Part shown: in pieces, positions 21,771 through 33,236 of the stretch
Layout: the number at the start of each line of letters is the position of its first letter
Numbering within the stretch: position 1 is the first letter of the stretch
DNA from: Bryoerythrophyllum caledonicum
Lineage: Eukaryota > Streptophyta > Bryopsida > Pottiales > Pottiaceae
Reading direction: 5' to 3'
DNA: 64,000 nucleotides
Assembly: GCA_963971425.1 (NCBI GenBank)
Contig: OZ020517.1
Span: forward strand, 11,348,501-11,412,500
Translations under genes and position numbers: made by a program
Notes under the pieces: generated by a model
Databases searched by the model: none
The model's input: only the letters and a program-made list of their open reading frames with translations
What the model was told of the DNA's origin: nothing

Positions 21771-23319
21771 ATGACTCAGGTATTTATTCATCGTTTATGT
21801 ACAATTTCGGTTCTTTCATTTATAATCCTCCTAGTAAACGTGCTTGTTTGTATACAGAGCATGTCTGAAGATGAACTCGCGGAAATGCCCTCTTGTAATC
21901 TTGCTGAATCCATCCACAACAAGTGGAAGCAAGCTTCGTGCAATAACGGTGGAGATTTGTATGTCGCAATCGTAGACGATTATGTTCGGGCCTTTCTTCA
22001 CGTAGATAATTATTATCAATTTTTGAAAGGTAGTTCTGGAGGGACAGGTCCGAGCAAAGAAGAGTTGAAGCTTCGTGCTGCCGAACGAAAAGCCCAAAAG
22101 ACAGGCGATCCACGCGTTCTAGGGGATTCTATGATGGATATGCCGGGGGCAGATGAATTCTGTACGCGTGATTCTTATATGCAAGGCGCGGAGGTGTTTG
22201 GCATACACAAGCGCAAAGCGAATTTACCTCTTGGAGCCGATGACGAATCACATCGTCCTGATAGGATAAACTATTCCGATCCCTGGTACTCCTCTAGACG
22301 ACTTCGGTCATCATCAATTCCATTGCCCATTATTGACGAAGATGATGGTGTTTCCCATGACGAGGTTTCACCATCACAACCGCCGCATCCAATCCCGGCT
22401 GCGTCTTTAGCATGCAGGGCTGGAATTCGCCCTGTAACGGCAGTTCAAGAGACCCATGCCAATCTAATCCAGTGGCATATTGCTCGTGTGCCGGCGAATT
22501 CCGCTAAGAAGTGTTGGGCGCAACGTGGGGGAGTTAGAAAGAAATGCACGAAGAGGATTGTGAGACACGGAAAGCCAACTCCTGCTCCTACCTACACCGG
22601 CAAATTCGAATGTAGAGCAAAAAACACCTATGAAGACACTGACTTCTACTTCTGCAACGATGACATCGACCATTGTGTAAATGGTCTATGACATCCATGG
22701 GTCTGCGGGGAAAGCCTCCTATCCCAGAAGTTTGGCCTATTATGATTGGCACGAATCTCACTCGCGGTGAGATTGTGGACTTACAACTAGCCGGATTTCA
22801 ACTCCCTCAAAAGGAACAAATATCCCCGAGGCGCCTCTTCTCAACAGGTAGTCTACCATTGGACCTCAACTCCATTTCCGTCCCTGACCATTTTGACAAA
22901 TATCTTGCGAATAGGAGTGGGAAGAATTTGAAGCGCTCTTCCGCCAAGCCCAATACAAATCAAAGACGGTCAATGGGATCAGCCAAACTCCTCACTGCAT
23001 CAATTACTTCGGTGCGCATGGTTCCTCAGCCTGGCTTTGGGTGCATCATCACACTAAACTCATATAGCCCCCCTTATGAGACATCATATACAATCACGGT
23101 GAGCGTGTTCCCCACTGTACATGTCCAGCCTTTACGAAGACCATGAACGAATTTCGTGGACAGAGTTCGTTCACATATTGCAAGCATCTATACTTCATAT
23201 TCTTAAAGATTTCTAAACTTCAACCCGACGTCCACTTCTTCATTCATGCACCCTCTTTCAGCTTCAACGAGGTGAAACTAGTCCTTGAAAGTGGCATTTT
23301 GGCACATTCGGGAGTTTAG
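21771..23319 (+). pseudogene. Transposase-like gene with SWIM zinc finger, frameshifted
   Basis: A coding stretch entering from upstream (reading RTGGGFMTQ) is followed by a 78-bp GT-AG intron at 21780-21857. Next comes a long frame with the motif NLAESIHNKW (from about 21900), reminiscent of the NxxES motif after the core of Mutator-like transposases. This frame stops at 22691 but continues in another frame from 22673 to 23146. A second shift near 23115 restores a SWIM-type finger: CTC....YCKH (C-x-C...C-x-H, 23116-23200), then runs to a TAG at 23317. SWIM fingers are typical of MULE transposases. Two frameshifts make this copy inactive. The DDE core was not located upstream, where the satellite lies. 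Confidence 0.5.
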
Positions 23320-23350
23320 AATAGAATACCTACTTCTATTATTTTTGTAA

Positions 23351-23380
23351 TACATATCCTCTCGTTTCCGAGAGAGTACA
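23351..23380. repeat. Imperfect hairpin, copy 1
   Basis: A CCTCTC...GAGAG stem with flanking TACAT/GTACA arms. It is related in sequence to the hairpin at 23573-23606. Function unknown. Confidence 0.5.
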
Positions 23381-23572
23381 TGATTGTCATTTTCAGAGAC
23401 ACTATACTGAAATTATTTTAAATGAGGAATATCTATAATCGTTACCTTTATGTTGTCTCCCGACATTGCATAATACCTATTATTAGAAATCTACCCTTGC
23501 GGTGTTCGAGAGTATAGTTGCTCATTTTTACCCTTTACGTTCTACAAAATACTAGTTTTTATGGAATTGATG

Positions 23573-23606
23573 TGATGTATCCTCTCAAAAACGAGAGGGT
23601 ACATCA
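23573..23606. repeat. Strong hairpin, copy 2
   Basis: A 14-bp stem (TGATGTATCCTCTC with GAGAGGGTACATCA, one G-T pair) and a six-base loop. It is followed by AT-rich sequence. It may mark the 3' region of the transposase element. Confidence 0.6.
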
Positions 23607-24026
23607 CCGACGCGGTTCTCTAAAACCAAAACCACTATTTTGAGAGACTGAGAAAATCATTATGAGTTTTCAAATTTTAAAAAAGTAGTCACATATGCCT
23701 TCCAAAATTTGCATTTGAGACATAAAGGGGAAGAAGTATCGGAAACTTTATAAATTTAGGAAAAATAATTCCATGGTCTTAGGTCCCAAAAATACATTTG
23801 GACGAAAAATGAAATCCCCCCTAAAAATAACTTCGCCATATTTGCCGAATGTTTCACTATTATTAGATTATCTAGAGAATATTCGAATATTTTCTACTCT
23901 CTTCGACACAATTTTCTGCTCACCGCTCACATACAAGACACCTCCAGTAGGATCCTAACCAAGGGTCCTTCGACTCCTTCCCGCCCGAGTGAAGTAGGCT
24001 CTTACTCGGGGAAGTCGTTTGTATGG
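23607..24026. other. Non-coding stretch
   Basis: No exon recognised. The part after about 23940 is probably the upstream portion of the terminal block that follows. Confidence 0.35.
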
Positions 24027-24236
24027 AGAGCGGGGTGGTTGGTGTAATTAACGCTCAGACCTTGTGGTCTAAACCTTTCTTTTTTTCTTTTTATGTATCT
24101 ATTGTGGCATATTTAGCATTGTACAGATCTAGGCTTGTTGTTAGTTGTTGTATTCTCGAGGATTCTCTGTGGGAACGAATACCTTAGGATATCTTTTGTG
24201 TTAAGATGTGAATACTTGCCAACGCGTACTACGACA
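24027..24236 (+). repeat. Terminal-repeat block, copy 2 (probable LTR 3' end)
   Basis: Second copy of the block at 2846-3056, ending at the identical AACGCGTACTACGACA. No 16-bp array precedes it here, so the array is specific to copy 1. Probably a solo or truncated LTR. Confidence 0.55.
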
Positions 24237-24313
24237 TTTATGGAGTGTGAACTACAGATCTATTGTAGTAACAAAAAGGATGAAGAGGAGTGGATATCTT
24301 TGATAGTACTTAC

Positions 24314-24541
24314 AGAGGTATAATGCGTTTCTTGTTGCTGAGATACGGGGCGTGCGTGCACTTGCTGCTTTTGATTGTGGTGCTCTCCGGGGCTTTGGAT
24401 GCGACTGCCTGAACTCCGTGTTCCATTTTCAGGGCGTGTGGTCTTGATGCCTTCAATTGCGTAGTGACTTGTTGCCAGTGTTGTGGATCTTGGTCTATGG
24501 AGAATTGTTGCTATTATAGAGTCGCATTGGTCTTGCGTTTC
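24314..24541 (-). other. Candidate isolated exon
   Basis: On the minus strand a TTGCAG acceptor and a GTAAGT donor enclose 228 bp (76 codons) without a stop, rich in Thr/Ser/Gln/His. The composition and donor type resemble the low-complexity blocks at 43-51 kb. Could be untranslated leader sequence of a LINE relative. Not recognised as a protein. Confidence 0.25.
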
Positions 24542-25237
24542 CTGCAATAATGAAAAATAAGAAACTGAGTTCGAGGAGTGCAGTGACTAACAGAGAGGCC
24601 TTTAGATATGGTATCCAGCCTTCGAATTTAGGGCAGATCTTGTGGCAAGAGACGTAGTTAGATCTATGTGCCAATACTTGCTCCCAAGTTTCTCAGTAAA
24701 CGTACAACATAGATCTAACACATATCTTACGTTCACTCTGACCTCAAATCTGATGCTTGTGAGCCCTTTCCAACATGGTCAGCTTCTCCAGCCTCTCCTT
24801 CCTCTCAAATCTAAAATGAGTGGAGAGCTCTCACCAAGGTCAGCCACCTCTTGGTGCCCACAATCTTCTTTTTGGAACAAAGTCTCACCTCCCCTAACCA
24901 AAAGAATTAGAGTTCATTCGATCATGTTGCAAAGTCTGTCGGTATAAAGAAACACGCTTACAATTGAAGGATGCGTGCTGCGACTTCAATATTGGATAAC
25001 TTGTGGCCGGAAGCGACGTTGCGCGAGCTGTGGCTACTGCTCTTCACGAGGACCTCTACATTGATCAACCTGTTGGATGCCAACCTAATCCCGGGAGCAT
25101 GCTTCCTCACGGTGTCCAAATTAAGTGAGCGATGAGCGCAACTTCTCCCGTCACTTTGGCCGCAAAACAGATAAGTGCATCTCCACAGTAATCCACAAAT
25201 ATGTTTCCGGGTATCTATGGATATCGTATTGTCCAAT
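24542..25237. other. Intergenic, nothing firm
   Basis: Several short open frames on both strands overlap one another without a domain. I do not call a gene. Confidence 0.3.
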
Positions 25238-25340
25238 TATAGAGCTACAAGAGTATGCTGCGTGGCAACATACCGGCCACCGGGTATCAGGTTTCTATCA
25301 CCGGGTATCTCCCCTATTGTATTATTATACTAGTATACTA
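25238..25340 (-). mobile_element. Helitron-like 5' terminus
   Basis: On the minus strand the sequence reads TATAATAATACAATAGGGG then AGATACCCGG, similar to the start of plant Helitrons and to 26105-26150. It abuts GGGACAACGGGTTAG, which ends in a CTRR-like form, so two element ends appear joined here. Confidence 0.35.
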
Positions 25341-25355
25341 ACCCGTTGTCCCTAA

Positions 25356-25940
25356 CATAACAACTTTCTTTCATTCTCCGTCCCCTGACCTCGATTCCGA
25401 TCCCGATCCTTGGTCCCAATACCTGTCCATGTCCTTAATGCCGAGCCTCAACCTCCAATCCACATCCACATCCCCATCCCAGTCCCCAATTCTTAAACGT
25501 CAATCAAGAATCATATAAACATGTACATAGTTTACACTATAGTATAGCAAGACACAAACCTTTGGATTGAAGATTGTTCATCTAACATCTTCCATTTGGA
25601 GGTCATATCAATGTGTGAACCTTATTGTGTTGAAATACGACACTATACATGTAGAATACTATGGTACCTTCTGACGTTGAAGGCTTAAACAGGAACACAA
25701 AATTACATGAGGACCCTATCCAATGACTTCACCTTTAGAACCCCAAATATTCAATCAATAACTACATATCATCTAGAACGTATCAAATTCATCCCTTCAT
25801 CCAACATATTGAAATAATCCATCATGTAGCAATAGTCAACAACCCTTGATAGTGAGCCGGTGCCCTCACCAAGGAGCCTCAGAAAGCCGACGTGGCATCA
25901 CTTCTCGGCCTTCCGCACTTAAGATATAGAGTTGGTAGAT
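25356..25940. other. Intergenic, nothing recognised
   Basis: C-rich pyrimidine patch (25375-25500), then AT-rich sequence. No exon identified. Confidence 0.35.
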
Positions 25941-25942
25941 AG

Positions 25943-26150
25943 ATTAGTGGATCCTCCGTTGTCCCCAACAAACCTAGGATAATTGCTAATAAAGTAAGCA
26001 AATGGCCATTATTTACTTTAGATTAGATACTTGGATTGTCTACGTATATAAAGTAAAAGTATCATGGTTATCGCCACATGGCACATTTTGAGATCCATTG
26101 GTAATGAATTGGGTATCTCCCCTATTTTTTTATTATATAGTAGAGATAGA
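25943..26150 (-). mobile_element. Short Helitron-like element, copy A
   Basis: Read on the minus strand it begins TCTACTATATAATAAAAAAA then TAGGGGAGATACCC and ends with a GGGAC...ATCC hairpin-like pair followed by CTAA. A TC start and CTRR end without inverted repeats is the Helitron pattern. At about 200 bp it is non-autonomous. The neighbouring copy B shares its whole body. Confidence 0.45.
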
Positions 26151-26159
26151 GATAATGTA

Positions 26160-26352
26160 GAGACTAGTGGACTCCTTGTTGTCCCTAACGAGCCAATGAT
26201 AATCTCCAATAAAGTAAATGAATGCCCATAATTTGGATACTTGGGTTGCCTAGGTATATAAAGTAAAAGTTATCCGTGTATCGCCACATGGTGCATTTTA
26301 GGATGCCTAGGTGTTGGACCGGGTATTTGTCCTATTATTTTATTGAATAGTG
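26160..26352 (-). mobile_element. Short Helitron-like element, copy B
   Basis: Tandem relative of copy A: shared TATATAAAGTAAAAGT, TATCGCCACATGG and GTTGTCCCTAACG words. On the minus strand it ends GGGACAACAAGGAGTCCAC then TAG, giving a short GGAC/GTCC stem before CTAG. The start is near ATTCAATAAAATAATAGG. Confidence 0.45.
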
Positions 26353-27569
26353 AACTAGAATTTGGACCAATTGTACCCGACAGGGCAAGGGGCAATGGTT
26401 GCATTTAGAAAATAAATTAGCAAATGCCACAATTTCTCTTTGAACCTCTTTTTGCAATGGTCCACTGTCTTTCGCGTGCTTTGAATACATTCTAAGATCC
26501 TCATTAGCTTTCGAACGGATCAATCCATTCTCCAATCCATGCAAGCCTTAACAAAGTACAATGATTTCCGTGAAATGAAGTCGTAGGTTTTTGTGCAGGA
26601 ATGTACTAATTGTGTAGATGATTTTTTGCCTAATCTACTTTGCATGTAGATTTTCTCTAATTTTGTGGTCCACTTAGGTGTTGAAGGGTTAAATCTCAAC
26701 GTGCCTTTTCCATTTCTTTCCTCTTAACCCTTTACCGCCCAGGTATGTTTAGGGGAAAACCAAGATTTTTGCTATAAAAAAATTTGAACCGGATTTGATG
26801 GAAATACAATACCTACTATTGATATCTAACCTTAAAAAATTGAACTTAACTCATGACTTGAACTTTGGGAAAATTTTGCACAACATCCAACGGTTGATGG
26901 AATAGATTATATAGTGTTTAAAGTAACCGTATATTGGTAGTGAAAATTGTGGATTTTGGAGGGTGTACTACTTTAACCATCAATAGATTCTTGCAAGAAT
27001 TTTCTTACTTTGAATAACAACGGTTCACATGTGCACTAGGTTGATAGCTTTGCATTGACATACCATATGTGAAGAAAATGTTTTTACTCAATTATTGGTG
27101 ATTTTTTGCTTTTTCCTACTTGATTGTATACAAAAATGTTCCAACCTTATACGAAACAAAATGGAAGTTTCATATGTGAGGAGAGAGATCAATAATCACA
27201 AAACAATGAAGAATGTCTTAAAAACAAAGTTCAATCAAAATTTAAGACCAAAATAGATGTGCATGTGTGTGAAATACAACATACCATGTGACATGGTATT
27301 TACAGTATTCACTATATTTTAGTGTATTTGATGTATTTTGTGTTGAATTCCTAACTTTTCTGAGAGTTCTATAAATCATGATCTCATTGTTGAAGACTAA
27401 TCATGTAATGTGTGCGCAAATCTGAACTTGATATCGCGAAGCCTAATTCTTCATGGGTTTCATACAAATTGAGTTTTAGCACCTCCGGAGTCCCATCTCG
27501 AGCTTCCTGGGTGGTAAAGGATTAAAAGACTTGCAAGGAAACCAATCTTATTGGCATGTTCCCTGTTAA
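26353..27569. other. Intergenic, nothing recognised
   Basis: AT-rich sequence; no coding exon or RNA gene seen. Confidence 0.35.
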
Positions 27570-28480
27570 CCTCTAAAGGACCAAGTGTCAAAAATGGGTT
27601 TTTAAAAAGTTTGGTCTAGTTCCTATGGTGTCAATTACCAACATTCCTCTTTGAAATTTTACTTTAGAAAGGCATTACCAAGACCTTAGTGGATTAACAA
27701 TTTTTTTCCTAAATTGGACATTTGATAAAAAAAGTTATAGGGTTTTGAATTTCAGATGGGGAAAGCGGGCACCTCGGGCACTTCCAATTATTTTTGCTAG
27801 GACACTCTGCTGAATGTGAGATTTTCAATACTTGCAAGTAATATCATTTGCCTTCATATTGTCAAAACAAGTTCTTGTCTTTAGTGAAAAATAGCATACC
27901 AACCCAAGTCAAACATTTTCACACATTGTGACTCATTGTCACTCATTGTGAGGCAAGGTACCAAAAAAACTTATTTTCTTCATAAAACCTAGATATCTTT
28001 ATATTTTTCACTTTTAATTATTTCCACAAAAATATGTGGTGTAAACCTTCTTACAGATCAATCGGATTATCAATCTAAAATATATTTAGTTCACCAAAAA
28101 TTAAAGTGTGAATTAACAAATTTTGAACCACCATTTGTTACACTGTTGTTTTGAATATGCTACACCCGCCCTCTACCTCTAAAAATTGATGAGTAAGGAA
28201 CTAAAATCATGCTTAACAAGATGGTATTGGATTTAGACCTTGTGTAGTGCAAAACTTTGACACCAAGTGAAGTCAAAGTTTGTTGATGAACAATTTGCTT
28301 GACTTCAAACACTATGATCTTTCAATCCTTGCGGTCAAGGTTTATGACATTTTGTAAATATATTACTTAATAAGTCTTAATTGAGATCCTACGGTCAGAA
28401 CTAGAAATGAAAGTTTTTGTTTCCTTCTTTGTTCAATGCACTAGAATCCAACAATTTTGAAGTGTTTTTGGTGTAAAACT
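27570..28480 (+). repeat. Dispersed repeat R1, copy c
   Basis: Closest relative of copy a (7310-7950), of which it is the reverse complement; both keep AAAAATAGCATACCAACCCA beside CAAGTCAAACATTTTCACAC. Same orientation as copy b. Non-coding. Confidence 0.7.
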
Positions 28481-29720
28481 GTCACAGTACCTTAGGGAAC
28501 GAACGACAATGATAAAAATTTGAAAACTTCAAGAGATTCGTCTACGTGTCCTCAAATGATTTCACAAACATATCCGAAATATAATGTTGCTGCACTAAAT
28601 GTTCGGTAAAAAATCATTGACCATTAAAATGGACTAGGAATAGTTCTTACTGTGGTGGTTCCCACGTGGGTTTTCTCTTTCTTAAATGTTAACTAAATCT
28701 GGTGCACAATCGGCGTAAAGTAGTATGTTCCATCAGTCCAGCACATGATGATAACAAAGTCAACGATTTCCAATGTTGCAAAAGGTGTACTACCCGCCTT
28801 AAAAAAGTGTTATTCTCAACTCTACAGATCTACTATTCATATCTATAGTACTTTGCCCACCTCCTAAAACAGTCGAGCTCTTTATGTTTGAAGCACCATT
28901 ACTTTTTTCTTGAAACTTCAAACATAGAATGAAAACATTCTTGGCAAAGATAACTTGTATTCCTATTCTTACTAAAAGTTTCAAGAAGTTATCTTCAAAA
29001 ATGGATTTTTAGGAACCCGCCCAAAATTGATTTGTGCCCCACAAGAAAAAAATGGGCCTACATGAGTTAAAAGTTAATCGCCAAGCACTGGTGTACATAC
29101 ATACATTATGTTTTGGCTATTGTGTTGTTTGAGGTGAGTTTTGTATGCTTTTCTTATTAGAATCCGATGAGAAGCATGAGGCATAACATTCTACTACTAA
29201 TATATAATGAGGTGTGTGCAACTACTTTGCAATATTGATATGTGATTTTTGGCTTGGTTCAAAGCTGTTACATGCTGCCATCATCATTATTCCAGGGTAG
29301 CAAGCAATTATTTGCTGCAAGTAGTGTAGAAAGGGCTAGGGTGAACTGACCCCCTTGTTGCCCCTCATAAGATGAACGACGGGCGTCGCCCTGCAGAACT
29401 CCGTTGGCATGTCATCATGGAGTCTGCCCTCCAACCTCACCCAATTCCCTTCCCGACCTCCCGTTCCCCTCTCCCGCCCTCTTGGTCTGCGAGCCCGCTC
29501 CCGTTCTGAAGCCTCCCGTGGTCCACCCCAAACCAGGCCAACGCTGCTATCGATCCGCAACCACCTTCGAATTTGCAGGTCCTTCAGTTCTGGAGGCCTC
29601 TTTAGAAATTATTTATGAAAGGAACTCCAAACAATTTTCTAACATAGAAACTCCAATTTTTTTATGACAGGAACTCCAAACAAGTAATGGATTGCATTAC
29701 TTAAACTTAGGGTGTTCTCA
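28481..29720. other. Intergenic, nothing recognised
   Basis: AT-rich until about 29330, then a GC-rich 250-bp patch with contradictory frames on both strands. No gene called. Confidence 0.35.
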
Positions 29721-29729
29721 TAAAACAAT

Positions 29730-29950
29730 ATGTGTCCATGGTACGATGAAGATGCTCACCAATTGATGTTCGTCCCACCTCCAGATCCAAAGATGAAGGT
29801 GGGTAGACCAAGGACGTATCTGGTCCCTTAGAGCGAGGATGAAGGGGAGGAAGGCAAGAAGAATTGGATGGACAGTGAAGTCGAGACTTTGATCCCTTTC
29901 CTTTGGGAGAAGGACCCTACCTTTATGAAGGATGCATACGAACAACGTGC
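29730..29950 (+). pseudogene. Acidic SANT/Myb-like fragment
   Basis: A frame broken by one stop reads PPPDPKMKVGRP, then an acidic run and NWMDSEVETLIPFLWEKD. The spacing of Trp, Glu-Val and Leu resembles the first helix of SANT/Myb-like DNA-binding domains found with transposons. Only a fragment is present, so the assignment is weak. Confidence 0.25.
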
Positions 29951-30076
29951 GTTTGAATAGACCGGACGTCTGTGCCTCTCATTTGTTGTACCTCTCATTT
30001 GTTTGGACTCACAAGTTCTGAATGGTATCGGCAGAAGTCTTGATACGATGTTTTCCTTGAATTATTCTGTCGCAGG

Positions 30077-30323
30077 CGTGGATATGTGGGCACAGCTGCA
30101 CACTCGGACGATGTCAACTATTCCAGAATTCACACGGTCAGGTCTTGCTGGACAACAGAACTTCAATTTTCTGATCAAGCAACATGAGAAAGATGTGCTT
30201 GAAGTCAAAGAAGGAAAAACCACACTTGGGATCGTAATGCGACAGTCTGGCACCCCATCCATGCTACTTCCGGTTGAGGCTGCTACCATCAGAGTACTCA
30301 CGCTCAACGATGTCTTCAATTGA
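30077..30323 (+). CDS. Possible terminal exon, unknown
   Basis: An acceptor-like CTGTCGCAG precedes an open frame of about 82 codons ending at 30323. It encodes a mixed sequence such as NFNFLIKQHEKDVLEVKEGK. The composition is coding-like, but no partner exon or family was identified. Confidence 0.25.
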
Positions 30324-31087
30324 CGCTGACGGACCCTCACCGCTCAACGACACCGTTCACTACCAAGATCAAGAAATAAAAAACGGTCTTTCCACACGGA
30401 CATATTTTTAGCACTTGCTACGTCTGCTCTGATCTACAAGTCAACCGTTCATAATAGAAGACGCAAACTGCTTACAAATCATCACCAGCGAAGGATTAGC
30501 TACAATACATAAAACAATTTCAAGAACATCCCTTTAAACAAGGTATTTGCAAATGCCAGATGATGACTGAACCATCGTGTAATCATTCCAGTTTCAAACA
30601 TCTAACGACAGACATAACTACATAATCAGTTACCGGCGTGAGAATGTAGACATCTCACTCCCATAACAGAGTCCAATATCAAAACAACCACCGTGAACAA
30701 GCACTAAGCTAGGCAAACGAACCAAACAGTAACCATGCACAAAAATGAAGAATATATTAGATAACCTCAATGGTCAGTAGCATCTGAAATAAATTGCACG
30801 AAGGTAACCTGCAGCAAATATGCTTACAAACTTCGGATCTTCTCCGACACCAAGAGCCGGCCGTCACGTCTCCATTCGTATCTCAACCTTCGGTACAAAT
30901 ACCGGAATAAATTTTCCTTACACGGGTCCCTAACATCCACCAACATGAACGAATCCCTGGCATCCCAAAAATTTCGCTTAAACTAAGGCAATCGGCGCAA
31001 CTTATTTACCAAAGGGCTTCGACCTCACTAATACCTTTTAACCTACATGAGACATTTACTATACTGTATATAAAATAATCGGTACTC
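30324..31087 (-). other. 3' flank of the apiose synthase gene
   Basis: AT-rich sequence after the minus-strand stop codon; probably the 3' untranslated region and intergenic spacer. No other gene seen. Confidence 0.4.
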
Positions 31088-32705
31088 TTAGGTCACAGTG
31101 GCCTTGGACATGGACCTCTTCACCGCCTCCGCATACGTCGCGTGCTGGTACGTCAACGTGCTCTCCATCAGGTCGTACAGAGATGTCTTCGGCTCCCACT
31201 CCAGCTGCTTCTTCACAATCGTCATGTCCGGGATCCGCTTGTCGCTGTCATCGTACCCGGGCCCGTAGAACTCCATCCCCGTCACGTCAATCGTCGCCTG
31301 CTCCGGCCGCTTCTGCCCGCTCACCTTGCAGTACACGTCCGTCATCAGCTCCGCCAGCTCCCGCACCGTCACCTCGTTGTGAGGGTTACCCACGTTGAAG
31401 ATCTGCCCGTTCGCGCGGGACGGGTTCTCCTGCATTCACAACCACCCACATCTGGTCAAATGCTGCCAAAGTTGCCCCAGAACACCAACCCAAAACAGCG
31501 ACGTCATCAAACCCAATGTTCGATTTGTCAGCGACGAGCACTCACAATCATCCTCTGCACCACATCGATGGCGTCGTTGATGTAGATGAACGTGCGCTGG
31601 GACTTCCCTCCCTCCACCAACTTCAGGGGCTCGCCCTTCATCAGATTCTGCACAGAACACCCATGTCCAAACACTCAGCCAAACGAACCCAACCCGACCT
31701 CCGCAATGCCGCACCATCCCGACCAAATGTTACATCGTACACCGACCACTGCCAAACTCACTATCCCCGTCACTTCACCACCTTGGGCGACGTTCACACC
31801 AAAAATCATCATCATCGCTTACATTGCTGAAGCAAGCCAACACGCGGGGAACCGACTCCTGCGGCCCGTCAACCCCGGGAATGAAGTCCATGCGGGGACC
31901 GATCCAGTTGAACGGCCGCACGATCGAAAACTCCAGTCCGTTCTCCGCGCCCTCCGCGTACACCAGCCGCTCGATCAGCTGCTTCGCGCACGCGTACGAC
32001 CACCTCTGCTTGTCGATCGACCCGAAGATGCACGGCGTATCGTCCTCCCTCAGCATGTAGAATGCCGGGTCCTGCTTCAGCGGGTGCCCCGCAGGCAGGA
32101 AGCTCCCGATCGTCTTCCCGTACACCTCGCACGTCGAAAAGTGGATCAGACGGATCTTGTTCTCGCGGCAGTACTGCACCACCGGCAGAGCGTCCACGAA
32201 GTTGCTGTAGATCGTGTCCAGCGGCCGCGTGTTGTAGTCCGCGGGAGTGCAAATGGCCGCCAAGTTTATCACCTGCCCACATTTCAAACCACAAAGAGCC
32301 TCAGCACTAAGATCACTTCTGCCATACCGAACCCCTGAGAAGAAATCACTTCTTGGCCGCAATGCCAAGCATGTAACACCAAAAAAACAGCACGAGAGTT
32401 AACTGACAAGGCAACCAACGGCAATGCGCGCAACATACCAAGTCCGAAACCTTGACAAGGCCCTCCAGGCGCGAGTCGTTCTTGATGTTGATCTTGTGGA
32501 ACTCGATGCGGTCGCTCCACTTCTGCCCCGGCTGCAACAAGTGGTTGATCTTGTCGCTGTAGATGTCGATGGCCAGGATGCTGTGATCCGTCTCGAACAT
32601 CAGCTTCTCGCAAAGGTGCGACCCGATGAAGCCACCGGCCCCGATCATGCAAATCTTGAGGGCCTTGATGGGCTCGCCATCGAGGTTCGTTCGTGCGGAC
32701 GCCAT
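31088..32705 (-). CDS. AXS: UDP-D-apiose/UDP-D-xylose synthase
   Basis: Four minus-strand exons with GT-AG introns: 32705-32439, 32272-31823, 31647-31546 and 31429-31088, giving an uninterrupted 386-residue protein, near the family's usual ~389. It belongs to the extended short-chain dehydrogenase/reductase family. The NAD-binding motif GAGGFIGSH lies near residues 22-30. Residues matching the known active site of plant AXS are C97, C137, E138, R179, Y182 and K186 (the YACAK motif). The enzyme uses NAD+ to convert UDP-glucuronate into UDP-apiose and UDP-xylose in the cytosol; apiose goes into cell-wall rhamnogalacturonan II and apiosides. Exons are GC-rich at third positions, unlike the AT-rich elements around. 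Start chosen at the only upstream ATG in frame before the nucleotide-binding motif. No break seen; this is the window's clear host gene. Confidence 0.95.
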
Positions 32706-33236
32706 CTCTCGAAGCTGCTCACTCTCTCGACTCCCTGCCAGAACTAAGGCTCTAGCACAGATCGTGGCGGAAGTGAGCTGCGCCTACGAGAATGCGTCGA
32801 TGCGGGTGAAACTGGAATGCAAGAGAAGGATGATTCAGACCGGAGAAGCAACGGGCTTCTATACGAGCCGGGACGCTTTGGGATTTCGTTCCATGAACTT
32901 GCTTCGTACCATTTTCCACTTGACGCCGCTTTGCTATTTATGGATCCACTAGGCACTTGGCGTGGATTGTGGTCGTGCGCCACAGCGATGTTCGTCATCC
33001 TGCAGCCGAGCCACTCATCGGTATTCATCGGCATTCCCTACGCACCACATGCGAATTGTTTGTATTTTTTCTTTCCCCAGTGCCTTTTTTTATTGTCGCT
33101 TTCTTCCTTGCTCCTATGACCCTTTACTCAGATTAGCCCCTAAATGACCAAGGGTCTATAAGAGGTTCTTAGAGGTACGTACTTTGAGGTACATACCTGC
33201 CACTTGTGGTCCATGACTAAGAGTTGGTTGATTCGT
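32706..33236 (-). promoter_or_regulatory. AXS upstream region
   Basis: About 530 bp between the start codon and the LINE fragment at 33237. It must hold the leader and core promoter. The LINE insertion therefore lies close to the promoter. Confidence 0.4.
32934..32941 (-). promoter_or_regulatory. TATA-like box upstream of AXS
   Basis: ATAAATAG on the minus strand, about 230 bases before the start codon. This is a plausible distance for a core promoter with a ~200-base leader. Confidence 0.4.

Noticed and set aside
24642..25355. Short ORFs on both strands
   Set aside because: Overlapping, without splice support or domain.
31142..32338. Plus-strand ORFs across the apiose synthase gene
   Set aside because: Antisense shadows of the GC-rich minus-strand exons.
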